From JAFAZJ01 sp050183765 (GTDB lineage Bacteria > Pseudomonadota > Alphaproteobacteria > Reyranellales > Reyranellaceae): a stretch of 64,000 nt of DNA. A program made the position numbers and the translations under genes. The stretch is from assembly GCA_050183765.1 (NCBI GenBank), contig JBFXAZ010000013.1:5068-69067 (forward strand), read 5' to 3'. Below the pieces are notes generated by a model. It was given only the letters and a program-made list of their open reading frames with translations, was not told where the DNA came from and ran no database searches. Shown here in pieces: positions 33,358 to 41,125 of the stretch (position 1 is the stretch's first letter; each line of letters begins with the position of its first letter).

Positions 33358-33523
33358 TTTGATCAATTCTAGGTTCAATATCAGACTCTATAATATTGAT
33401 TTTATTGTATTTTCGCCACAGGATTCTTTGGCGGTCAGGCGGGCAATTAAAATGCAATAATATCAATCATTTAGTGAGCTTTATTGATCTAAAACTACGG
33501 ATATCCACCCGATGTTCGCACGC
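33358..33523. other. AT-rich upstream region of the 33357 gene
   Basis: A stretch clearly richer in A and T than its surroundings, lying between the terminator of the wza-type gene and the start of the exported-protein gene. It must hold that gene's promoter; several TATAAT-like hexamers occur (for example around 33385-33410), so no single one can be chosen. No open frame of interest. Confidence 0.4.
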
Positions 33524-33556
33524 CACAAAGAAAACGGGCCGGCAAAGCCGGCCCGT
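33524..33556 (-). terminator. Rho-independent terminator after the Wza-like gene
   Basis: On the minus strand ACGGGCCGGC, a TTT loop and GCCGGCCCGT form a perfect 10-bp stem followed by TTTCTTT. It starts 24 bases after the lipoprotein stop and ends the transcript that begins at 36702. Confidence 0.88.
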
Positions 33557-33579
33557 TCGAACTCGAATCGACGGATTGA

Positions 33580-34191
33580 TCAGAAGAACTTGCGCGGCAC
33601 TTCGACGGTATCGCCCGGCAGGAGCGGCGTCTCGGCATTGCCCTCGAGCTTCTCCCCGGCCCGATAGATGATGGCGGTCTCGGTGCTGCCCCGGCGCTCG
33701 TAGCCGCCGGCCATCGCGACCGCCCCACGGACATCCATACCGAACGAGAACGGATAACGACCCGCCTGGCGGACCTGGCCGAGCACGGTCACCGGCCTGT
33801 AGCCGACGACCTGCACGGTGACCTTGGGATCGCGCAGGATGCCGCCCTGGGAGAACTTGGCGCGGATCTCGTCCTGCACCTCGCCGACCGTGCGATTGCC
33901 GGCCGCCACCTCGCCGATCAGCGCGACGACGATCTTGCCGCCGGCATCGACCTCCAGCTCACCGCCGAGGTCGGACTGGCCCAGCACGACCACCTTCACC
34001 TTGTCGCCGACGCCGAGCTTGTAGTCGAGGCCACCGACCCCGCCGAGCTGCTTCGGTGCCGGCTTGCTGGGGCCGCTGCTCGACGAGGTATCGCACGCCG
34101 CCAGGGCGACGGCGACGAGGCCGCCCAGCAGCAGGCTGACCAGGAAGCGGAACGTGTCGCCGAAGCGCGTAAGGCTGTGCTGACTTGTCAC
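33580..34191 (-). CDS. Polysaccharide export lipoprotein (Wza/GumB-like)
   Basis: 203 aa from GTG 34191 (TTG 34212 possible). A long signal (FRFLVSLLLGGLVAVALAAC) ends in a lipobox with Cys33. The mature part has the Poly_export domain, DYKLGVGDKVKVVVLGQSDL with GGELEVDAGGKIVVALIGEV, and SLBB-like segments VTVQVVGYRPVTVLGQVRQA and GRYPFSFGMDVRGAVAMAGG. It forms the periplasmic/outer-membrane conduit for a capsular or exopolysaccharide. Length is that of the short GumB/ExoF-type proteins. Same operon as the barrel protein upstream (45-base gap). Confidence 0.92.
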   Translation of the reverse strand: MTSQHSLTRFGDTFRFLVSLLLGGLVAVALAACDTSSSSGPSKPAPKQLGGVGGLDYKLGVGDKVKVVVLGQSDLGGELEVDAGGKIVVALIGEVAAGNRTVGEVQDEIRAKFSQGGILRDPKVTVQVVGYRPVTVLGQVRQAGRYPFSFGMDVRGAVAMAGGYERRGSTETAIIYRAGEKLEGNAETPLLPGDTVEVPRKFF

Positions 34192-34236
34192 GATGAGATC
34201 ATCCCGCAGCAATTTCCTACAAGCTGCGGGAAGATA

Positions 34237-35631
34237 TCACAATTGTCCGCCGAGCGTTAGCAAGTAGCGGTTGTCGCGGTAGGCGAAACCCGCGGTATCC
34301 GAAACGCGGCGTTCGTGGACGTAGCGCGGTCCGACGAAGACCTGCGGGATGATGTAGTACTTCGCGCCGATGTCGAAGATGAAATAGTTGTCGGTGCGAT
34401 CGAGCGGGGTGGTGTAGTCGTACCGCTGCCAGGAGAAGCCGGCATCGACCAGCAGCTCGTCGATCGGCAGGTAGCCGACACGCAGCTGCAGGCCGGTATT
34501 GATGGCGTTGCCGGACGCCACGCCACCGACCGCCGTCCGGTACTCGGTGACGCCGCGACGACCTTCCAGCTCGACCGAGATCGTGTCGGTCGGATTCCAG
34601 TACAGGCGCGCGAGCGCCGACAGACCGCCGATCGACGACAGGCGCGGATCGCTGAAGCTGCGGCGGAAATAGCCGAGGCCCAGTTCAGCGGTCACGGTAC
34701 GCGTGACGTCGTAGGCGATGCCGGCACGAATGTCGAAGCCGTGCGAGTTGCGCTGGAAACCGAACGGATCGACGGCGTTGTCGTAGCGCACCCACTGGTA
34801 GGACGGATCGATGAAGACGGACAGCTCCGGCGTGACCTTGTAGCCGAAGCGGCCGGCGACCTCGAACTGGTTGAAGTCCTGATTGGTGCCGCCCGTGCCC
34901 GTGACATAGGTCACGCGCTGGAAGCGGGGCCCGATGCGGACAAAGAAGGGATCGCCGTTGTAGCTGACCGACAGCCCGGTGGTGAGCTGGTGCACGATCG
35001 AATCAGTGCCGCCGCCGAGCGTACCTGGCTGGCCGGGACCGAGATGGACGCGCGAGAACTCTGCCTCGCCGTTGAGCGCGAACTCGTCGTTGATGTCGAA
35101 GCGGCCACGCGTGCCGACCTGGAATGATTCGTAGCTCTGGCCGGTGTTCGAGACGACGCGCGCCAACTCGCCCAGCGCGTAGAACTGCAGGGCGTGCACG
35201 TCCCATTCGCTGTCGACGGTCACGCCCGGACGGACGCGGAACACCCAGTCGCTGACACGGTTGGTATCCGTGCGGAAGATGTTGTCGTCGAATTCGACGT
35301 CGACGGCCAGTCGCGGGTGCACGACGAAGCTGCCGAGCGCGATGCCTTCCAGCTGGTCGCCGCGCGGCCCGCGCAGCACCGAGGCGTCACGCGCCGAGAG
35401 CTCCTGGACCTGGCCGCTGGGCGGCGCCGTCGTGCGCGAAACCGGCGCCGGCGTGGCCGGGCGCACGCCCGGCTGCACGCCGCTGGGCGGAGTCGTGGTG
35501 GTGGTCGTCGGCGTGGTGGTGGTCTGCGCCACCGCAATCGCCGACCACGTCACCACGGCGAGGCCGAGGGCGACGAGCGCGGTGCTCGACGCCGTCGGGA
35601 GGCCGCGCCGGAGCCAGGATGTCGGGTGCAT
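34237..35631 (-). CDS. Outer-membrane beta-barrel protein of the polysaccharide export locus
   Basis: 464 aa. Signal peptide up to AVAQT, then a Thr-rich, low-complexity stretch (TTTTPTTTTTTPP) and a short linker. From about residue 100 come amphipathic strands typical of the BBP2/GumC-associated outer-membrane barrel family: FVVHPRLAVDVEFDDNIFRT, VGTRGRFDINDEFALNGEAE, VTAELGLGYFRRSFSDP. The terminal strand ends YLLTLGGQL, with C-terminal hydrophobic residues suited to barrel assembly. ATG 35631 lies 4 bases beyond the previous stop and is preceded by AGGAACTGA. Probably assists passage of polysaccharide across the outer membrane. Confidence 0.85.
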   Translation of the reverse strand: MHPTSWLRRGLPTASSTALVALGLAVVTWSAIAVAQTTTTPTTTTTTPPSGVQPGVRPATPAPVSRTTAPPSGQVQELSARDASVLRGPRGDQLEGIALGSFVVHPRLAVDVEFDDNIFRTDTNRVSDWVFRVRPGVTVDSEWDVHALQFYALGELARVVSNTGQSYESFQVGTRGRFDINDEFALNGEAEFSRVHLGPGQPGTLGGGTDSIVHQLTTGLSVSYNGDPFFVRIGPRFQRVTYVTGTGGTNQDFNQFEVAGRFGYKVTPELSVFIDPSYQWVRYDNAVDPFGFQRNSHGFDIRAGIAYDVTRTVTAELGLGYFRRSFSDPRLSSIGGLSALARLYWNPTDTISVELEGRRGVTEYRTAVGGVASGNAINTGLQLRVGYLPIDELLVDAGFSWQRYDYTTPLDRTDNYFIFDIGAKYYIIPQVFVGPRYVHERRVSDTAGFAYRDNRYLLTLGGQL

Positions 35632-35634
35632 CCG

Positions 35635-36702
35635 TCAGTTCCTGCTCACCGGCGGCGGCGGCGGGGGCGGCGGCGGCGGGGGCGGCGGATTGCGCGGCGG
35701 CGGCGACGACTGCGGCAGGGCTGCCAGCAGCTTGTCGAGCTTCTCCTGTTCGCGCAGGCACGAGTCGTTGGTCAGCACGCCGCTGCCGCGCGCCGTCGAG
35801 TCGAGCACCAGGGTCGAGGGCTGGCCGGCCGGCTCGATCAGCAGCGCGCCGAGCTCGGCACCCTGCGGGAACTGCAACTCGATGTAACCCTGCGTATTGT
35901 CGATCTCGAAGATGATCGAGGGCGCGCTGCCCGGCAGGATGTTGTTGGCGACGAAGACCTGCTCCGGCGTGCCCGTGGCCAGCGCGCCGCGCGGAATCCA
36001 CTTGTCGGGACCGGCGGCGACGATGTCGAAGGGACGGCCGTTGGCGATCAGGGTGCGGCCGAACGGCGAGGACAGCGCCTGCGCCAGCGGCCGCTTGCCG
36101 CTGATCAGCGAGATGCGCAGCATGCCGTTCGGCGCCGGCACCTTGAACGAGCGCACGTCGAGCAGCGAGTCGCCCGACGCCGGATAGGCGTCGTTGTAGC
36201 GCACGCCGCGCTCGCCACCCGTGATGCGCGCGTCGCCGGTGCGAATGGGCGTCATGCCAGGATAGACCGGCGCGCGCGGCGGGTCGAAGTCGAAGGCCTG
36301 GATGTTGCGCGGCACCGTCCAGCGGCGCACGCAGACCGTGTCGATCGGATAGGCGGCGCAAACCGCGCCGCTGGCGATCTTGGCGACGTCCTGAACGGCG
36401 GCGGCAAGGCCGCCGGGGCCACCTGGCGTGCCCGGGCTGCCGGCCGCGCCGCAGCCGCCGGTGCGGCAGCGCTCGTGCAGGTTCTTGATCAGCTGGACCG
36501 CACGATCGGTGATCTGAGAGCGATCGCCGGCGGTGACATTGCCGAGCAGGTACTCGCGAACCTGCGTCCGCCAGTCGCCGTTGTTGCGGGCGATGCGGTC
36601 GACGAGTTCGGACGACTGCGCCGCGGCGTGGCCGCACAGCACAACCGGGACCACCAAGGCAGCGGCCCAACCGGAAAGAAAGTTGCGTAGGGAGGCTCTC
36701 AT
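35635..36702 (-). CDS. Exported protein of unknown function, paralogue of the one at 32251
   Basis: 355 aa. ATG 36702 is preceded by AGGAAGCG; longer frames lack a signal. Signal peptide MRASLRNFLSGWAAALVVPV, cleavage near AAAQS. It shares with the gene at 32251: HERCRTGGCG, VCAAYPIDTVCVRRW, GDSLLDVRSFKVP, NILPGSAPSIIFEIDN and SCLREQEKLDKLLAALP. An insert of Gly/Pro repeats follows the ERCR motif. The C terminus is a 13-proline run. Function unknown; first gene of the minus-strand export operon, divergent from the type I secretion genes. Confidence 0.75.
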   Translation of the reverse strand: MRASLRNFLSGWAAALVVPVVLCGHAAAQSSELVDRIARNNGDWRTQVREYLLGNVTAGDRSQITDRAVQLIKNLHERCRTGGCGAAGSPGTPGGPGGLAAAVQDVAKIASGAVCAAYPIDTVCVRRWTVPRNIQAFDFDPPRAPVYPGMTPIRTGDARITGGERGVRYNDAYPASGDSLLDVRSFKVPAPNGMLRISLISGKRPLAQALSSPFGRTLIANGRPFDIVAAGPDKWIPRGALATGTPEQVFVANNILPGSAPSIIFEIDNTQGYIELQFPQGAELGALLIEPAGQPSTLVLDSTARGSGVLTNDSCLREQEKLDKLLAALPQSSPPPRNPPPPPPPPPPPPPVSRN

Positions 36703-37110
36703 CAAATCGCTTCCTGAAAATTCTTTTGGGGCAAAATTCGCCAAACGATTGCTACCTTTATACCAAAGGGGGGTCCACGAAGCACATAGAATTTTGCATT
36801 GGACGGCAAGAGACCCTGAACGAAACGGGATCAATCGTCGAAAAATCGTCAAACGGACGTGATCGAACATTCGTCTGCGACTCCTCGTCGCGCGCAATTG
36901 GGCGGAAATTCTCGACGCGGCCTCAGAGCTTTTCCACATGCTATTGTTATCAGACGGATTTCTTGCCACTATGGACCGTTCGTCAATGGTTGCCGCAGCC
37001 ACTCTGTGGTATCACTAACAAATTGCACGGATACCGGAGATAGCGCGAGCGAGACGGTGACCGGCACCGTCCAGTAAAATCCCGCTGCGTCGCCGAGGTC
37101 GCCTGCGCAT
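36703..37110. other. 408-base divergent intergenic region of the export/secretion locus
   Basis: The longest gene-free stretch in the window. It is AT-rich in its central part, separates two divergent operons and should carry both promoters and any operators. I see no convincing -35/-10 pair and no stable hairpin. Short runs such as CTTTATACCAAAGGGG and TGCTATTGTTATCAG stand out but cannot be assigned. Confidence 0.5.
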
Positions 37111-39402
37111 ATGTCTCCGCCCGACAAATCGCATGGTCATAATCCGGGACCGCAGGACGCGCCGGGGCCGGTTAGCGCCGCCGCGGGTCCGCCGCGCGAG
37201 CCGACCGCCGCCGAGCCGCGGCCCCATCGGCCTGTCGATACCCTGCTGCGCTGCCTGCTTTACGTCGCCCAGCAGATGGGGCGGCCGGTCAGCGAAGCGG
37301 AGGTTCGCGCACTGTGCCCGATCCCCGAGCGCGGGCTCGACGAACCCACCTTCCTGCTCGCCTGCTCCCGCCTGGGCTTCAAGGCCGGGCCGGTGACGAC
37401 CGACGCCGCGACGCTTCGGCGTCTGCCGCTGCCTTTCATTCTCGTCGGTGCCGACGACACGCCCTCGATGGTGGTCACCGGCCGCGATGGCGATCGCTTC
37501 ACGGCGCTCGATGTCATCGACGCCAAGCCACGCACGCTCGAGCCGCGCGCCATCGCCGAGCTGACCGGCCGTGCCATCGTGCTCAAGGACATGCCGCCAC
37601 AGGAGCGCCGGCGCGACTGGAAGGCGCTCCTGCATCAGCGCATCAGGCCGGTGCTCGGCGAGCTGCTGGTCTCGTCCTTCGCCATCAACGTGCTGGCGCT
37701 GGCCACGCCGCTGTTCATGATGGTGATTTTCAACAAGGTCATCGGCCAGGGCAGCCCCGACACGCTGGCGACGACGATGGTCGTGCTGATCGCCGGCATG
37801 TCGATCGTCTACGTCTTCGACACGATCCTGCGCATCCTGCGCGGCTACGTCTCGAGCAGCACCGGCGCGCGCATCGACGCGCTGATGTCGGGCGAGGTCG
37901 TGCGCCATCTCGTGCATCTGCCGTACCGACACTTCGAGAAGACGCCGTCGGGCGTGATCGCCGAGCGGCTGCGCCAGCTCGATACGCTGCGCGCCTTCTT
38001 CACCGGCCAGATGCCGGCGCTGATCATCGATCTGGGCTTCGTCTTCGTCTATCTGGCTGCGATCTACCTGATCAACGTCATCCTCGGCGTGTTCGTCACG
38101 CTGATGATCCCCGTCTTCCTCGGCATCTCGCTGGTCACGCATCGCGCGCAGCGGCGCTATATCGACGAGAACTTCCATGCGCTGGCGAGCAAGGGCTCGG
38201 CGCTCAACGAGACCGTCAACAACGCCGGCACCATCAAGGCGCTGGGCCTGGAAAGCGAGATCGAGCGGCGATGGCGCGAGCGCGTGGCGCGCTCGGCGTG
38301 GACGAGCTTCCGCGCCAACAACCTCGCCAACGTCGTCGCCAGCCTCACCGGCGCGCTGCAGATGTTCGTGTCGCTGGGCGTGATCCTGCTCGGCACCTGG
38401 GAGATCACCAACCAGCTGATGAGCATCGGCGCGCTGATCGCCGCCAACATGCTGGCCGGCCGCGCGCTGGCGCCGATGCGCCAGGTGATCTCCGCCTGGC
38501 ACACGCTGCAGTCGGTTCGCGCGGCCTTCGCCCGCATCGACGAGATGATGTCGCTCGACACCGAGATCGAGCCCGGCGCGCTCGCGCCCATGCCGCCGCT
38601 GCAGGGCGAGATCGTCTTCGAGCGAGTCTCGTTCAAGTACGACGACGGTCCGCCCGTCCTGCACGAGATCGACCTGCGCATCGAGCCCGGCACGGTGATC
38701 GGCATCATCGGGCCCTCGGGCTCGGGCAAGACGACGATCTCCAACCTGCTGCAAGGTCTCTACACCCCGACCTCCGGCCGCGTGCTGGTCGACCGCACCG
38801 ACATCGCCCATATCTCGCCGGCGCAGCTGCGTGCGCAGACCGGCGCGGTGCCGCAGGACGTGCAGCTGTTCTCCGGCACCGTGCGCGAGAACATCGCCAT
38901 GGGCGTCGCCGACAAGGACCCCGGCCGCATCGTCGCCGTGGCCAAGTTCGTCGGCGCGCACAACTTCATCCAGAAGCTGCCGCAGGGCTACAACACCGTG
39001 CTGAGCGAGCGCGGCGGCGGCCTCTCGCAGGGCCAGAAGCAGTTGTTGTGCATCGCCCGCGCGCTGATCCGCAACCCACGCATCATCGTGCTCGACGAGG
39101 CGACCAGCGCACTCGACCCGGCCACCGAGGAGCAGCTCCTGCGCACGCTGCGCACCAACGCGCGCGGCCGCACCATCGTCATGGTCACCCATCGCCTGGC
39201 GCCGCTGGCCATCGCCGACAAGGTGGCGCTGGTGATCGATGGCCGCATCGAACGCATCGGCCCGCCGACCGAGGTGATGGCCTATGCCCGCATCCGCATG
39301 GCCGAGGCCAGCCGCGCCCAGCCGCCCGGCCAGTCGCCGATGAGCCAGGGCTCCAACGTCGCCAGCCTGGTCGCCGGTGGCGCCCCGCTGGCTGGCGCCT
39401 GA
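37111..39402 (+). CDS. Type I secretion ABC transporter (permease-ATPase, HlyB-like)
   Basis: 763 aa. A Pro-rich leader is followed by a degenerate C39-like domain (about 40-160: VDTLLRCLLYVAQQMGRPVS, HSxxSMVV-type block PSMVVTGRDGDRFTALDV) with no peptidase cysteine in the usual place. Then six membrane helices and a nucleotide-binding domain: Walker A GIIGPSGSGKTTISNLLQG, Walker B RIIVLDEATSALDP, H-loop VMVTHRLAPL. The signature reads LSQGQ instead of LSGGQ. It exports an unprocessed polypeptide together with the HlyD-like protein downstream. No RTX substrate is in the window. Confidence 0.92.
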   Translation: MSPPDKSHGHNPGPQDAPGPVSAAAGPPREPTAAEPRPHRPVDTLLRCLLYVAQQMGRPVSEAEVRALCPIPERGLDEPTFLLACSRLGFKAGPVTTDAATLRRLPLPFILVGADDTPSMVVTGRDGDRFTALDVIDAKPRTLEPRAIAELTGRAIVLKDMPPQERRRDWKALLHQRIRPVLGELLVSSFAINVLALATPLFMMVIFNKVIGQGSPDTLATTMVVLIAGMSIVYVFDTILRILRGYVSSSTGARIDALMSGEVVRHLVHLPYRHFEKTPSGVIAERLRQLDTLRAFFTGQMPALIIDLGFVFVYLAAIYLINVILGVFVTLMIPVFLGISLVTHRAQRRYIDENFHALASKGSALNETVNNAGTIKALGLESEIERRWRERVARSAWTSFRANNLANVVASLTGALQMFVSLGVILLGTWEITNQLMSIGALIAANMLAGRALAPMRQVISAWHTLQSVRAAFARIDEMMSLDTEIEPGALAPMPPLQGEIVFERVSFKYDDGPPVLHEIDLRIEPGTVIGIIGPSGSGKTTISNLLQGLYTPTSGRVLVDRTDIAHISPAQLRAQTGAVPQDVQLFSGTVRENIAMGVADKDPGRIVAVAKFVGAHNFIQKLPQGYNTVLSERGGGLSQGQKQLLCIARALIRNPRIIVLDEATSALDPATEEQLLRTLRTNARGRTIVMVTHRLAPLAIADKVALVIDGRIERIGPPTEVMAYARIRMAEASRAQPPGQSPMSQGSNVASLVAGGAPLAGA

Positions 39403-39413
39403 GGAGACGCGCG

Positions 39414-40931
39414 ATGGCCGAGAGCGCGAGACTGCCGACTGGCGCGTTGCAACCGACGCCCGACGACGGCTCCGGCGCGGCACGCCCGTCCAACCCGCCC
39501 GGAACCGCGGTCGCGCCGCCGGCCAGGCCGCCGGAGAACGCCGTCACCCGCGTCCTCGCCGAGGCGCGTCTGCTCGGCACCCCGCGCGCGAAAGTCGAGG
39601 ATTTTCTGCCGGACATCGAGGCGATCAGCGAGCGTCGCCATTCGCCCTATGCCAGCTGGTTGATCTACGCCCTCACCGGGTTCGTCGCCGCGGCGGTGCT
39701 GTGGATGTCGCTCTCCCACATCGATCAGGTGGCGACGGCCCCGGGCGTGATCCGGCCGGCCGGCAAGGCCAAAACGCTCAGCCATCCCGAAGGCGGACGC
39801 GTCGCGCGCATCCTGGTGAAGGACGGCGACCACGTCCGGGAAGGCCAGGATCTCATCGAGCTCGATTCCGACCAGGTCGACCAGGAGATCGCCAAGTCGC
39901 GCGCGGTCTATCAGGCGCTTTCGGGCGAAGTCGCCCGGCTCGAGGCCGAGACGGCCCAGCAGGCGACGGCGCCGGTCTTTCCGCCGGAGCTGGCCCGTAC
40001 CTCAGCGGTGATCGCCGACCAGCTCAACCTGTGGCGCGCGCGCCAGGCGGAGCTGCAGGCACGCCGCACCGCCGCCGATTCCGTCGTGGAGCAGACGCGC
40101 GCGCGCATGCAGGGCGCGCAAGGCCGCATCAAGACACTCGAGGAAAGCGTCACCATCCTGTCGCAGCGCGAGAAGGCGCTGCGCGGGCTGGTCGGGCAGA
40201 AGTACTTTCCCGAACTGCAGTACCTTGGCGTCAAGCGCGATCTCGTGGTCGCGCGCGGCGATCTCGCCTCGGCGCACGACGATCTGAAGAACGCCGAGCA
40301 AGCCTACGCCGAAGCCGTCGAACGGCGCACGATCGTCGATCGCGAGTGGATGTCGGCCGGCCTGAAGCGGCTGGGCGAGGCCCGGGCCGAGCGCGATCGC
40401 GCCATGGGCACGCTCGAGCAGCAGCTCACCTTCAAGCGCAACCTGGTGCTGCGCGCGCCGATCGACGGCATCGTCAACGGCCTGCGCCTGACCAACCCCG
40501 GCCAGGCGGTACGCCCCGGCGAGCCGGTCGTCGGAGTCGTGCCGTCCGGCGAAGCGCGGCGCATCGAAGTCGAGATCCGGGTCACGAACGCCGACATCGG
40601 CATGATCACCCAGGGCCAGGCCTGCGTGGTCAAGCTGCAGACCTACGACTGGGTCCGCTATGGCGCGCTCGACTGCAAGGTCACCTACATCGCCGCCGAT
40701 TCCATCGCGCCCGATCCGGCGATCAACCCGCAGGCCGCCGCGACCACGCAGCCGTACTTCATCGTCCTGGCGTCGCTGGAGCACGACTACCTGGGCGACG
40801 ACCCGCGCCGCAACCGGGTGACTCCGGGCATGACCGCTCTGGTCGACCTCCATATCGGTCGCCGCTCGATCATGGGTTACTTCACGGACCGCGTCTTCTC
40901 GACCGTCGGCGGCGCGATGAAGGAGCGGTGA
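39414..40931 (+). CDS. Type I secretion membrane-fusion protein (HlyD/PrtE family)
   Basis: 505 aa. ATG 39414 with GAGGAGA upstream, 11 bases after the ABC gene. A disordered N-terminal part (about 1-75) precedes one membrane helix (SWLIYALTGFVAAAVLWMSL). The periplasmic part has the lipoyl half-motif HPEGGRVARILVKDGDHVRE, a long coiled-coil (about 165-330, QARRTAADSVVEQTRARMQG, EKALRGLVGQKYFPELQYLG) and the closing lipoyl/beta-barrel block VLRAPIDGIVNGLRLTNPGQ. It links the ABC exporter to an outer-membrane channel such as TolC, which is not encoded here. Confidence 0.94.
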   Translation: MAESARLPTGALQPTPDDGSGAARPSNPPGTAVAPPARPPENAVTRVLAEARLLGTPRAKVEDFLPDIEAISERRHSPYASWLIYALTGFVAAAVLWMSLSHIDQVATAPGVIRPAGKAKTLSHPEGGRVARILVKDGDHVREGQDLIELDSDQVDQEIAKSRAVYQALSGEVARLEAETAQQATAPVFPPELARTSAVIADQLNLWRARQAELQARRTAADSVVEQTRARMQGAQGRIKTLEESVTILSQREKALRGLVGQKYFPELQYLGVKRDLVVARGDLASAHDDLKNAEQAYAEAVERRTIVDREWMSAGLKRLGEARAERDRAMGTLEQQLTFKRNLVLRAPIDGIVNGLRLTNPGQAVRPGEPVVGVVPSGEARRIEVEIRVTNADIGMITQGQACVVKLQTYDWVRYGALDCKVTYIAADSIAPDPAINPQAAATTQPYFIVLASLEHDYLGDDPRRNRVTPGMTALVDLHIGRRSIMGYFTDRVFSTVGGAMKER

Positions 40932-41026
40932 TTTCCGGCCTTTGTGGCGCCATGAATAGCAGTCAGACAATGATCAGGCCCAACAAGTTGTGGCCTTGAT
41001 CGGTCCGCAATGAAGTGACAATCGCT

Positions 41027-41054
41027 TTGAAATTTCCTTGTTTTAGAGTACTTT
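41027..41054 (+). promoter_or_regulatory. Possible sigma-70-type promoter of the tyrosine-kinase gene
   Basis: TTGAAA (41027-41032) and TACTTT (41049-41054) with a 16-base spacer lie in a clearly AT-rich stretch 70 bases before the ATG at 41126. This 190-base gap is the only one of its kind between the secretion and kinase genes, so a separate promoter is plausible. Confidence 0.4.
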
Positions 41055-41125
41055 ACGACATGATATTTAATAATTCTCAGGCTGTCGGTTCGCCGCATGT
41101 GCCGGCCGCAGGGTGGTACTAGTCC

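Noticed and set aside
35638..35705. Run of CCG/GGC triplets resembling a microsatellite repeat
   Set aside because: It encodes the proline run at the end of an exported protein and is in frame; not a separate repeat element.
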